NCBI GenBank assembly: GCA_015232355.1
Contig: JADFZW010000037.1
Coordinates: 1-46,071, forward strand
Length of the DNA stretch: 46,071 nucleotides
Reading direction: 5' to 3'
Source of the DNA: Oligoflexia bacterium
GTDB taxonomy: Bacteria; Bdellovibrionota; Bacteriovoracia; Bacteriovoracales; Bacteriovoracaceae
Shown: in pieces, positions 16,845 to 25,333 of the stretch
Position numbering within the stretch: position 1 is the stretch's first letter
Layout: the number at the start of each line of letters is the position of its first letter
The notes under the pieces: model-generated
What the model saw: only the letters and a program-made list of their open reading frames with translations
Told to the model about the DNA's origin: nothing
Databases searched by the model: none
Program-made: the position numbers and the translations under genes

Positions 16845-17492
16845 TTATGATTGAACTGAGTCAGGAGTAGAATCATGATCATTGTGAACAATGTTTTCTA
16901 CCTCACCTACCTCACCTACATCAGTATTATTATTTGATCTATTATTTTTTGACTCACTTCCTTCATCACCAACCAATACAATTGGAGGTGCTAATTTCAA
17001 ATTGAATTTCTTTTGTTCAAGATCTTTTAAGAATTTTTTAAAATGGTCATTGTCTTTAATCAATTGTTCACTCTTAAGAAATGGTAAAACATAGACTACA
17101 ACTAGAAAAAATTCTGCCTCAATTTGATGCTTTTGTGCTAAATCATACCTTCTTTTTCGCCTGCACTCATCAGCTTTGTTTCTATGTGCCATGGCCTCAT
17201 CCATATCCGAAATTATTTTTTCGCTAAAATAATTTACTGAAACCTCTTTTAACATTGAACGTGCTTTTTCAATATGTCCAAAGTGATAATAGTTGTAGGT
17301 AAAAATTAAAAAAAACTTTGAATAATCTTCATTAGGATGATGAAGCTTTCTTTCTAGAAAAAATTTGGAATATTGATCAACATTTTTTAATGTTGCCTCT
17401 TCCTCTTCTTTCTTAACAGATGTAGATCGATCCTCTTCTTCACCCTGCTTTAAAATCTTATCATCACTTTTGATTAATTTTAGATGAGTCAT
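16845..17492 (-). CDS. Hypothetical helical protein
   Basis: I do not recognise this 215-residue protein. It has an acidic, lysine-rich N-terminus with a run of glutamates. A predicted helical middle follows (FFLIFTYNYYHFGHIEKARS, EAMAHRNKADECRRKRRYDL) that resembles tetratricopeptide-like helices. The C-terminal tail is rich in Asn, Asp and Ser, with the repeat VGEVGEV. No signal peptide or membrane helix is seen. Upstream is an unusual pyrimidine-rich stretch. The reading frame has a reasonable ribosome site (gagag) before the ATG. Confidence 0.65.
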   Translation of the reverse strand: MTHLKLIKSDDKILKQGEEEDRSTSVKKEEEEATLKNVDQYSKFFLERKLHHPNEDYSKFFLIFTYNYYHFGHIEKARSMLKEVSVNYFSEKIISDMDEAMAHRNKADECRRKRRYDLAQKHQIEAEFFLVVVYVLPFLKSEQLIKDNDHFKKFLKDLEQKKFNLKLAPPIVLVGDEGSESKNNRSNNNTDVGEVGEVENIVHNDHDSTPDSVQS

Positions 17493-17889
17493 TTTTTTCT
17501 CTCTTTTGTTTTTTTTTATTTTTTTGTTTTTTTTATTTTCTTCACTCTTTTCTTTTTTTATTTAGCAATCAAACCCAATATTTATCTTCAATTTAATTCA
17601 CTAATAATTAAATAGTAGCTCCAATATCTTCTATCTTAAGAAAAAAAAAACAACATCTGATCTTTTTTGTAACGACATATGTGATTACAAGGTATTATCT
17701 ACTCTCGATAAATAAAAATATTTTCCTAAAGAAAAAGCATTCTCAGCAATAATAGTAGTCACTTGCTAGATAAGCATCCGATAATATGTAAAACTCATAA
17801 GGGAATAAAGTAGCTATCGGCCGATCTTGGCATAAGATTAAATAAATGATACCAATATCTCCTAAATAAAAATTATTGGAGATACACTT
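17493..17889. other. 397-nt intergenic region with pyrimidine-rich tract
   Basis: The first 75 nt (to about 17565) are almost pure T and C on the plus strand, so A/G on the leader of the divergent hypothetical gene. The remainder holds the promoter and leader of aspartokinase, including the palindrome atcggccgat (17816-17825) and a hairpin that covers the ribosome site. No gene was found. Confidence 0.6.
17856..17884 (+). promoter_or_regulatory. Hairpin sequestering the aspartokinase Shine-Dalgarno
   Basis: The arms tatctcc (17856-17862) and ggagata (17878-17884) pair perfectly over 7 bp. The ribosome site ggaga lies wholly in the right arm, 7 nt before the ATG at 17890. This arrangement would reduce translation until opened by a protein, RNA or temperature. 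The regulatory meaning is inferred. Confidence 0.5.
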
Positions 17890-19365
17890 ATGGTTGCGGG
17901 TATAGGTATTGGTACAGGTATACAAACTCTAACTCTAACAGTTGCTAAATTCGGTGGCACTAGCGTAGGTACTGCCGAAGCAATAATTAGATCAACAAAA
18001 ATTGTTTTAAACAATCCACAAATTAAAGTAGTCATTGTAAGCGCAACTTCTGGAACCACTAATGCACTCGCAGAATTATTTGATCTATTAGTTAATTTTC
18101 AAACAAATCCTAAAAATCCTCAGAGCAAAATTCTTAAACTAATACAAGAAATAAAAGAAAAGCACTTAAAAATCATTGAATCCATCGGAATCAAAGAAAC
18201 AAACGCAATAAAAATTATTGAGGAATTTGAACAAAAATATTCTCAAACACTACCATCAATACAAACACTAACACCAACATTAACATTAAAAGATAGAGAT
18301 TTTTTATTAAGCTTTGGTGAACGCATTTCAGCTGCTATATTCACCTCAACTCTACAGAAATTAACAAAAGAACAAGAACACGTACAAGTACAAAAACAAG
18401 AAAAAAAAGTAAAGCACCTATCAGCAACGAAGATAGTTCGTACAGATGAAAATTTTGGCGAAGCAAATCCAGACATGCTCGCCATCCAAGAACTAACTAA
18501 AGAAAATTTATTGCCTTTATTGGAATTAAATACAACAGAATCAACAACAGTAATTGTAACCGAAGGTTTTATTGCCTCAACTAGTTCAGGAGAAATTACT
18601 ACCTTAGGGCGAGGAGGTAGTGATTACAGTTCTGCCCTTATTATCAGAGGACTTTATCAACATGATCCACGCTTTAATCTATTAGAAATTTGGACTGACG
18701 TTGATGGAATTTCAACGACTGATCCTAAGTTAGTCAAAGATGCAAGAAACATTAGAGAACTACATCTTAATGAGGCAGCAGAGTTGGCATTTTTTGGTGC
18801 TAAAGTTTTACACCCGCTTACCCTGATTCCTCTGGCAGATGTCGATATTAACGTTTATGTGGGCAATAGTTTTAAAGAACAAAATCAGAAGGGAACTTTT
18901 ATTCGAAAAAATATTGATCCCACTCCACTTGTAAGGGCACTGGCACTTCGTAATTCACAAACTATAATCACACTCTCCAGAGTAAAAAAACCAACCAACT
19001 ATGGTTTTTTGGCCCACGTTTTTTCAATTCTTACTAAATATAAAATAAGCGTTGATAATGTCACTACCAGTGAAATCTCCACCTCATTTACCTTCTATGA
19101 TAATCCAAATATTACATCTGACTTAATAGAAGAGTTGTCTAAATATGCCAATGTAAAAGTCGAAGGAAATTTAAGTTTAGTATCACTAATCGGTCACAAG
19201 ATTGTTAAAATACCTGACATACTATCATCAGTGTTCAAAGTAATGGAAGGTTATCACATTAGAGCAGTATTTATGGGCGCTAGTAAAAACAATATCTCCT
19301 TTTTAATAGCAGAAGAGCATGGAGTAGAAGTTATAAATAAATTACATGCATCTTTTTTAGTTTAG
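17890..19365 (+). CDS. lysC: Aspartokinase
   Basis: This 491-residue enzyme phosphorylates aspartate, the first step toward lysine, threonine and methionine. The kinase core shows VAKFGGTSVGTAEAI, LLSFGERISAAIF, TLGRGGSDYSSALI and WTDVDGISTTDPKL. C-terminal ACT regions (about residues 360-491, TIITLSRVKKPTNYGF onward) suggest allosteric feedback. Two low-complexity insertions look repeat-derived: the N-terminal GIGIGTGIQTLTLT and LTPTLTLKD near residue 130. The start is ATG with ggaga in a hairpin. The stop lies 18 nt from a convergent receiver gene. It could also be called thrA-type; no homoserine dehydrogenase domain is fused. Confidence 0.92.
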   Translation: MVAGIGIGTGIQTLTLTVAKFGGTSVGTAEAIIRSTKIVLNNPQIKVVIVSATSGTTNALAELFDLLVNFQTNPKNPQSKILKLIQEIKEKHLKIIESIGIKETNAIKIIEEFEQKYSQTLPSIQTLTPTLTLKDRDFLLSFGERISAAIFTSTLQKLTKEQEHVQVQKQEKKVKHLSATKIVRTDENFGEANPDMLAIQELTKENLLPLLELNTTESTTVIVTEGFIASTSSGEITTLGRGGSDYSSALIIRGLYQHDPRFNLLEIWTDVDGISTTDPKLVKDARNIRELHLNEAAELAFFGAKVLHPLTLIPLADVDINVYVGNSFKEQNQKGTFIRKNIDPTPLVRALALRNSQTIITLSRVKKPTNYGFLAHVFSILTKYKISVDNVTTSEISTSFTFYDNPNITSDLIEELSKYANVKVEGNLSLVSLIGHKIVKIPDILSSVFKVMEGYHIRAVFMGASKNNISFLIAEEHGVEVINKLHASFLV

Positions 19366-19383
19366 GTTAGGTTAGATTATGTT

Positions 19384-19914
19384 TTATGCTGCTTTTAAAT
19401 TTGTCTTCTCTTTTAAGGCCATCGTTACGTAATTAACTAGTTTTTGTGGTGGCGAACCCTTTTCAAGAAAAAGAACACTCTCTAAACATTGAGTACTGCA
19501 TTTTACCTCTTCAATATATTGAGTAAAAAAGATTACAGGAGTACTTTTATTAACATTATCTTTTTCTCTCAACGCTTGAATAAAACCTGCCCCAGTCATA
19601 ATTGGCATGCGATGGTCACAAAAGATAACATCAAATTTTTTCTTCTGACAAAATAAAAAAGCATCCAGACCATTAGTGGCAACTTTAATTTCACAATCAA
19701 TTCTTTCTGCTAACAAATCAGATAGTACTTCCGTAATATCAATTTCATCATCGACAATTAAAAATTTATTTTTTTCTAAAGCTACAGCATTCTTCATTTC
19801 TGCTTTATCTTCTGTATTTTCTTCTACATTTTCTTCTATTTTATCTTCTACCTTGTTCTCATTCCCATCATTCCCATCATTATTATTATCTTTGTTCCTC
19901 TTATTCTTTAACAT
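19384..19914 (-). CDS. CheY-like response regulator receiver protein
   Basis: The 176-residue protein has a variable acidic N-terminus of about 45 residues (NDGNDGNE, EENVEENTEDK). A receiver domain follows: FLIVDDEIDITEV supplies the acidic pocket, FCDHRMPIMTG the phospho-acceptor aspartate, FFTQYI the switch threonine and FLEKGSPPQKL the conserved lysine. It has no output domain. It follows the CpaF-type ATPase gene by 20 nt, so it may control that secretion machine, or serve as the CheY for the che genes 7 kb away. Both ideas are inference. Confidence 0.85.
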   Translation of the reverse strand: MLKNKRNKDNNNDGNDGNENKVEDKIEENVEENTEDKAEMKNAVALEKNKFLIVDDEIDITEVLSDLLAERIDCEIKVATNGLDAFLFCQKKKFDVIFCDHRMPIMTGAGFIQALREKDNVNKSTPVIFFTQYIEEVKCSTQCLESVLFLEKGSPPQKLVNYVTMALKEKTNLKAA

Positions 19915-19934
19915 TCTACTATCCTTTGATAAAT

Positions 19935-21086
19935 TTAATGGCCACCCTCTCCGTGACCAGATTCCATTAATTTTTTATACCAATCTGGAGCTACGAATTT
20001 TGATTTTGGAAATGGTAATTTGTTTACAATAATCTCTTCAAAAAATGTCGGTACATATCCACAAGGAACTGACTCTCCAATATATCTTCCGGTTTGTGGA
20101 TCTTTTCCAGTCTGCACCCAACGATAAATATCTTTGCAAATATAGCGACCAAACTCATCTAATCCCAAACATTCAGAGATATGACTTGTTCTTCTTCCAC
20201 CATCATGATAGCGAGCACATTGAACAATCACTTGCATGGCCGAACCAATCATTTTTCGAATAGCATCTGGAGGAATTTTCACATCACCCATCAAACAAAG
20301 TGTCTCAAGTCGTGTGCAAGCATCGGTTGGGGTATTGGCATGTACTGTTCCCATACTTCCACTATGACCAGTACTCATTGCTGTAATAAGATCAAGCGCC
20401 TCTTCACCTCTCACCTCTCCAACAATCACGCGATCAGGACGAAGTCGCAGTGATGATTCTAGTAAGTGACGAATACTAACTTCTGTTGTTCCACGAGTAG
20501 GATCAGCTTTTCTAGTTTCAAAAAAAACTACATGTTCAGCTTTAATTTGTAATTCAGTTGCATCTTCAATTACAATCAATCGTTGAGTCTTTGGCATTCG
20601 TGAACCAAGCACATTAAGCATGGAAGTCTTTCCAGAACCAGTACCTCCAGAAACTAAAATATTTTTACTTAAGAAAACACAGATATCTAAAAAGCGAGCA
20701 GCATCCACGGAGAGAGATTTAAAACTTATTAAATCTTTTAAGGTCAACTTCTCCTTACTAAATTTTCTAATCGCTACGGTGGTTCCATTACGGGCCATCG
20801 GAGGTAAAACTGCATGGATACGAGAACCATTTGGAAGACGAGCATCTAATCTAGGATTTTCATTATCTATTTTTCTGCCTACAGATTGAGCAATTGATCG
20901 CATGGCCGCTTGTAATGCTTCTTCATTGGTAAATTTATTTGGCGTTTTATAAACAAGTCCAGATTTTTCCGCAAAGATCTCACCAGGACCATTAATCATT
21001 ATCTCCGTTACTTTTTCCTCTGCTAACAAATCACCTATGGGGGACAAAAACGTTTCTATGGCATCTTCAAATACTGAAGGACACAT
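19935..21086 (-). CDS. cpaF: CpaF/TadA-type secretion ATPase
   Basis: This 383-residue hexameric motor ATPase of the type II/IV secretion family has a Walker A motif in VSGGTGSGKTSMLN, the Asp box LIVIEDATELQI, the Walker B-region segment RPDRVIVGEVRGEEALDL and the His box TGHSGSMGTVHAN. CpaF proteins power Tad pilus assembly, or act as flagella-linked or gliding homologues in some predatory bacteria. None of the other tad genes is present, so it is an orphan copy here. A short C-terminal extension (FPKSKFVAPDWYKKLMESGH) follows the core. A receiver gene lies directly downstream. Confidence 0.92.
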   Translation of the reverse strand: MCPSVFEDAIETFLSPIGDLLAEEKVTEIMINGPGEIFAEKSGLVYKTPNKFTNEEALQAAMRSIAQSVGRKIDNENPRLDARLPNGSRIHAVLPPMARNGTTVAIRKFSKEKLTLKDLISFKSLSVDAARFLDICVFLSKNILVSGGTGSGKTSMLNVLGSRMPKTQRLIVIEDATELQIKAEHVVFFETRKADPTRGTTEVSIRHLLESSLRLRPDRVIVGEVRGEEALDLITAMSTGHSGSMGTVHANTPTDACTRLETLCLMGDVKIPPDAIRKMIGSAMQVIVQCARYHDGGRRTSHISECLGLDEFGRYICKDIYRWVQTGKDPQTGRYIGESVPCGYVPTFFEEIIVNKLPFPKSKFVAPDWYKKLMESGHGEGGH

Positions 21087-21142
21087 ACTATCTCCTTCTT
21101 AAATAATCTTCTATTATTTTCTTTTATTCTATTTTCTACTTT

Positions 21143-21517
21143 TTATTTTCTACAACGATTAATAACAAATAACTTTCCTTTAATCTCTCCGTTTGGACAA
21201 TAAAATTTATATTCTCCAGTGTGATCAAATGTTGTATCTATAGTTGCTATTTTCCCTGGTTTAGAGGTCAAAAAAATATTTTTTTCCGGTAACATAAAAC
21301 AACTACTCTCTTTGGTAATTGTAGTAACTGCAAACGTAATTTTTTCTCCACTAAAAACTGTTATATTTGGCGGATAAAATCCCTCTGACGAAGATATGAT
21401 TGCAATCACTCTGTTACCGATGCTGCTTGCACTTTTAACTGCACTTTCTGGTGCCTTCTCGATCGCAAGACCAACACTGTAAAAAATCAAAAAACAAATG
21501 ATCGACAATAATTTCAT
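21143..21517 (-). CDS. Secreted cupredoxin-like protein
   Basis: The ATG at 21517 (a TTG codon lies four codons upstream) gives 124 residues with the signal peptide MKLLSIICFLIFYSVGLA. The mature part is an EfeO-type cupredoxin fold: YPPNITVFSGEKITFAV, then CFMLPEKNIFLTSKPG, then FDHTGEYKFYCPNGEIKGKL. The first copper-ligand position, usually His, is Cys here. The canonical C-x-x-H-x-x-M loop is replaced by CPNGEIKG, so normal blue-copper binding is doubtful. It probably acts in the periplasm. It lies upstream of cpaF by 57 nt and may be in the same operon. Confidence 0.7.
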   Translation of the reverse strand: MKLLSIICFLIFYSVGLAIEKAPESAVKSASSIGNRVIAIISSSEGFYPPNITVFSGEKITFAVTTITKESSCFMLPEKNIFLTSKPGKIATIDTTFDHTGEYKFYCPNGEIKGKLFVINRCRK

Positions 21518-21533
21518 AAATGGTTCCAATATC

Positions 21534-21561
21534 GTAGTCTGTAGTCTGTAGTCTGTAATCT
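21534..21561. repeat. 7-bp tandem repeat (gtagtct)x4
   Basis: Three exact gtagtct units and one variant (gtaatct) lie just upstream of the cupredoxin gene, in its leader. Confidence 0.88.
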
Positions 21562-21720
21562 ATTACTTTTATAAATTCTCTTCGGAAAAAATATAGAATA
21601 ATAAAGATTTTTTTAAATCAAAATTACCCGACTATATCATTTGAGGATTTATACCTAACCAATTCGCTTTTTTCTATTCTGGAGTGTGGCACTTTTTCTA
21701 TTCTTTTTCTATTATCATGA

Positions 21721-21761
21721 TATAATGTGCATAAATTTAATTGAATATTAATATGCACATT
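21721..21761. promoter_or_regulatory. Fic gene promoter with 10-bp inverted repeat
   Basis: A perfect -10-like TATAAT lies at 21721-21726. It overlaps the left arm of the inverted repeat aatgtgcata (21724-21733) / tatgcacatt (21752-21761), spaced by 18 nt. The right arm ends 11 nt before the ATG. This is a good candidate operator for the N-terminal winged helix of the Fic protein itself. No convincing -35 was identified. Confidence 0.5.
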
Positions 21762-21772
21762 GGCGGTTATTT

Positions 21773-22825
21773 ATGGAATTCAACGAAAGAAAACAAAAAA
21801 TTATTAACTATTTAAAGACCTATGGATTAATTTCAAACAATGAAGCTCAATCACTAACAAACGCCCATCGAAATACTACCGCTAGTGATTTTAAAAAATT
21901 AACTGAAGAAAAAATATTGATATCTATTGGCAAAGGCAAAGGAACAAAATATCAATTAAGCGAAAATCTTATCTTTTCAAATGAAGATATCATTTCAATT
22001 TTTGAAAATAAAGAGAAGCGCAAACTTGAACAATACTTTAAAAATAGGAATAGAAAAAAGATATTTTTTAATACCACATCCGATGCGGCCATCAATGCTA
22101 ATTTTACTTTCTCCGATATCATTACTGATAAATTTGCTAAACTTAAAGATCGTATTGAAGAAACAAGGAAGTCTCTGTCAAACGCTGAAAGAAAACGAAA
22201 AAAAGAGAAATTAGTTATCGATCTTTCCTGGGCCTCTTCCAATATCGAAGGAAACACATACTCTATTCTTGAAACAGAAACCCTTATTAAATTTAATGAA
22301 ACTGCAAAAGGAAAAAGTTTTAAAGAAGCTCAAATGATTTTGAATCATAAATCGACCATTGAGTTCATAAGAGAAGAAGCAAACTTTCAAAATCTAAACA
22401 AACACAAAGTTTTAGAACTTCATCAAATTCTTACTCGAAATTTAGATGTTAACACTGGTTTCAGGGAACACTTAGTGGCCATTTCTAACTCAAGTTTTGT
22501 TCCTTGTGATAATAAATTTCAAATAATTTCTTTCTTCGATAATATTCTAAAAAAAATTAATAATCTAAAAACCCCTCTGGAAAAAACAGTTGCTGTCAAT
22601 CTGCTTATTGCATATCTTCAACCATTTTCCGATGGTAACAAACGCACTTCAAGAATGTTAGGTAACGCCATACTTTTATCTTATGGTTTTTTGCCTATTT
22701 CATTCTTACATACACCCAAAGAAGATTATATAAAGGCCATATTATACTTTTACGAAAAACAGAATCCAAATTACTTTAAGCAACTTTTTTTAAACGAATT
22801 AAATAGTTCTTTTAGTTTATATTGA
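21773..22825 (+). CDS. Fic/DOC-family protein with N-terminal helix-turn-helix
   Basis: This 350-residue protein has an N-terminal winged-helix domain (residues 1-65), a segment with the class II inhibitory motif SSNIEGN near residue 155, and the Fic core. The core motif reads LQPFSDGNKRTSRML, where canonical enzymes have HPFxDGNGRxxR. The catalytic histidine is replaced by glutamine and the second glycine by lysine. Such variants may lack AMP transfer or use another chemistry. Fic proteins with DNA-binding domains often regulate their own promoter, and a 10-bp inverted repeat lies just upstream. The 3' end overlaps gspK by 14 nt, tail to tail. Confidence 0.85.
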   Translation: MEFNERKQKIINYLKTYGLISNNEAQSLTNAHRNTTASDFKKLTEEKILISIGKGKGTKYQLSENLIFSNEDIISIFENKEKRKLEQYFKNRNRKKIFFNTTSDAAINANFTFSDIITDKFAKLKDRIEETRKSLSNAERKRKKEKLVIDLSWASSNIEGNTYSILETETLIKFNETAKGKSFKEAQMILNHKSTIEFIREEANFQNLNKHKVLELHQILTRNLDVNTGFREHLVAISNSSFVPCDNKFQIISFFDNILKKINNLKTPLEKTVAVNLLIAYLQPFSDGNKRTSRMLGNAILLSYGFLPISFLHTPKEDYIKAILYFYEKQNPNYFKQLFLNELNSSFSLY

Positions 22826-24371
22826 TTTCAACAATTCTTGGAATAAGGTAAGTAATTTTCTTCTCCGGTTTTTTATCCTTATCCTTACTTGATGTTGTAC
22901 CATCAGCAGTAGCATTGGGATCATTGGGATTATTTGGGTTGTTTGGATTATTAGGATCATTAGGATTATTTGGATTATTCGGATCATTAGGATTAGTAGC
23001 GGAAGATGGATTAGCAACACACTTATTTTCGGCAGCATTGAAAGTACAATTAGGCCCACAATTTCCTGAAGGATCTGGTTGATCCAAGCATTGATTCTTT
23101 TTTATAATCTCTTCCTTTACTGGAATTAACACTGTGGCATTTATAGTATAAGTTGCTCTTTCATACATTCCAACAGCAGTGATTTTAAATAAGGAACCAG
23201 TATTGCTAAAACGAATACCCGCCTTTTCTAATTCTGCTATTCTCTCATTGAAAGCATTTTTTTCCACAATTTTAGCATCATCAATAATATATTTTGCGAA
23301 ATCCTCTAATGAATCCATCGAATGTGGATCATCTGGATCATCTCTATATTTAAAAAATTCACTCAATTGAACTTCTGTTATATCTGGAAATAAAAATTTT
23401 ATTCCATCTTTGGTAATTTTGTTAAAATCAATAATCTGACTACCAAAGACAGTCAACTGATCCTTAATCAAATCAATAGTGTTATCATCTAGGATTGGCA
23501 GAAGATATAATTCCGATAAGGAACTCATTGGAGCTGCCTTTGCTTTCATTTCCTTATCACTAAACAAACGTTCAATCTCTCCTTTATCTGGATCTTCATA
23601 AGCGTTTTCTTTGTTAATATAATATTTAATTATTTTGATTAAGAAAGCAGCACTTTGCCTTGGATATTTGGAATCAAAATCTTGCTCTTTTTCTTTCTTT
23701 TCTTCTAATTTTTTTGCCAGAAGTTCACTTAATCTAGTTTGAATAGCATTTGTTTCATCAATATCTAATTTCTCTTTCTTTAAATAACTATCCTCACCAC
23801 TCGTTCCGCCCGCTCCTGCGCCTGCGCCCGCAGCTGCAGTTGAAGGATTTTTTGCATCGGCCGGATTATTTTTTTTATTGTCACCACTTTGATCGTTTGT
23901 TGCTGCCAACATTCTCAAAAGATTTATATTAATTAACGATGAAATATTTTGAATCCCAACTGTTAATTTTCCTGGTAACAACATACTCTTTTTAAATTCA
24001 TCTAGTGCATTTCTTTGTATAATGTTTGCACCAGCTGGAAGTGGGATCGGATACATAAATGGTTGAGACCATATCATATCAAGTACACTCTGACCTACGC
24101 TCTTTTTGTAAGTAGGATTTTTTTCTAAAAGATTTAGCGCCTCTCTATAAAGTTTCATCCTCGCCAATCCAAGCATAAGTCCTGCTTCTGCATTTAATTT
24201 TGCCTGTGCCCGCTCCTGAGTATTGTACACTTTTAATTTATGAACTTTAGTATCGAAGATAAAATCGGCCATCATCGCAGTTAAGATTGTAATAGTACCT
24301 AAAACCATCAGCAGTGCTACACCACGATCATCTTGTTTATTCTTATCCTTATTCTTAAATAATACAAACAT
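22812..24371 (-). CDS. gspK: Type II secretion minor pseudopilin GspK
   Basis: GspK forms the tip of the type II secretion pseudopilus together with GspI and GspJ. The N-terminus has the prepilin peptidase site and hydrophobic helix (DRGVALLMVLGTITILTAMM), with the cut expected after G17. At 519 residues it is far longer than the usual 300-350. The extra length comes from a Gly-Ala linker (AAAGAGAGAGG, about residue 185) and an Asn-Pro-Asp repeat tail before KKPEKKITYLIPRIV. It starts 2 nt after gspJ. A cysteine-containing segment near residues 425-450 may bind calcium or form disulfides. Confidence 0.85.
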   Translation of the reverse strand: MFVLFKNKDKNKQDDRGVALLMVLGTITILTAMMADFIFDTKVHKLKVYNTQERAQAKLNAEAGLMLGLARMKLYREALNLLEKNPTYKKSVGQSVLDMIWSQPFMYPIPLPAGANIIQRNALDEFKKSMLLPGKLTVGIQNISSLININLLRMLAATNDQSGDNKKNNPADAKNPSTAAAGAGAGAGGTSGEDSYLKKEKLDIDETNAIQTRLSELLAKKLEEKKEKEQDFDSKYPRQSAAFLIKIIKYYINKENAYEDPDKGEIERLFSDKEMKAKAAPMSSLSELYLLPILDDNTIDLIKDQLTVFGSQIIDFNKITKDGIKFLFPDITEVQLSEFFKYRDDPDDPHSMDSLEDFAKYIIDDAKIVEKNAFNERIAELEKAGIRFSNTGSLFKITAVGMYERATYTINATVLIPVKEEIIKKNQCLDQPDPSGNCGPNCTFNAAENKCVANPSSATNPNDPNNPNNPNDPNNPNNPNNPNDPNATADGTTSSKDKDKKPEKKITYLIPRIVEININ

Positions 24372-24373
24372 GT

Positions 24374-25333
24374 TTAATCGCTCTCCTCTGAATCATCTGT
24401 TTTAGCTGCAGATGAACTCGCAGACGCAGATGAACCACCTGACATATTTGTATTACTACCATCGGTTCCAGGAGCACCCATGCCGCCCATGCCATCCGGG
24501 CCACTAGTAGTATTCTTATTTTTATTCTCACTAGCGGCGGTTGCTTTTTTTAATTTTAAATAGGGCCAAATACTTTTAAATATCCTCTCATCGTTATATT
24601 CAACTGCTCCCTTTCCAACCCAAGTAAATTTAACTTTTACCGCTCTAATAACATAATCTTTAGATAACTCGTTTAAGTTTTCCACAAATTTTTTTTTAAC
24701 TTCATCCCAAAATGAAAACTCAAAGGAAGCTACATTTGGTAATAAAACAAATTGTTTTACTTTTAACTTCTCCCAATCTCTCTTCTCTAAAGAAAAGGGA
24801 TCATCAGGAGTATAGCTTCTAACTAGATCATATAATACTTTGCTACTTTTATTTGCTATTTCATTGTTGCTGTTATTGCTATTACTCCCGACACTGCTTC
24901 TTGCCTCTTTAGAACGTAAACTATATTTTACCCAAGCATAGGTAGATTGCTTTACACCTTCACTACGTCTTCTGTTACTAAAAGTAAAAAATTCAAAGGT
25001 ACTTTTATCTGGATTTTGATAAATTGGAATTGGATGCCCTAGAGTAGTTGTGGAAGAAAAATTAGCACTCCCTTCATATCTGGAAAATGCTTCAATTTCT
25101 AAAGGTGCAGGTGGCGCTTTAACTGCAAAATAGAGAGGAGAATAAATTTGAACAATATCTTCTTGTAGTCGGGACATCGCCGTTTCTACTTGTAAAAATT
25201 CTCTATCTTCACCAATAATTCTATCTTTGGTTTTAAAACTATTATCAGTTATCTGAACAATCCCAAAAGAGACAAAGGCCAAAATAGTGGCCGCAATCAA
25301 TATCTCAATTAAAGATAGTCCTTTATTATTCAT
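24374..25333 (-). CDS. gspJ: Type II secretion minor pseudopilin GspJ
   Basis: The 319-residue protein has a type IV prepilin leader, MNNKGLSLIEILIAATILAF, with cleavage after G5 and the conserved glutamate at mature position 5. The middle contains strands typical of GspJ (SFEFSFWDEVKKKFVENL, YVIRAVKVKFTW). The C-terminal 45 residues are low-complexity, rich in Ser, Ala and Gly. It starts directly after the gspI stop (TAG followed by ATG), which suggests translational coupling. Confidence 0.85.
   Translation of the reverse strand: MNNKGLSLIEILIAATILAFVSFGIVQITDNSFKTKDRIIGEDREFLQVETAMSRLQEDIVQIYSPLYFAVKAPPAPLEIEAFSRYEGSANFSSTTTLGHPIPIYQNPDKSTFEFFTFSNRRRSEGVKQSTYAWVKYSLRSKEARSSVGSNSNNSNNEIANKSSKVLYDLVRSYTPDDPFSLEKRDWEKLKVKQFVLLPNVASFEFSFWDEVKKKFVENLNELSKDYVIRAVKVKFTWVGKGAVEYNDERIFKSIWPYLKLKKATAASENKNKNTTSGPDGMGGMGAPGTDGSNTNMSGGSSASASSSAAKTDDSEESD

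Noticed and set aside
17743..17925. 60-codon minus-strand reading frame before aspartokinase
   Set aside because: It overlaps the aspartokinase start and leader hairpin and has no coding character.
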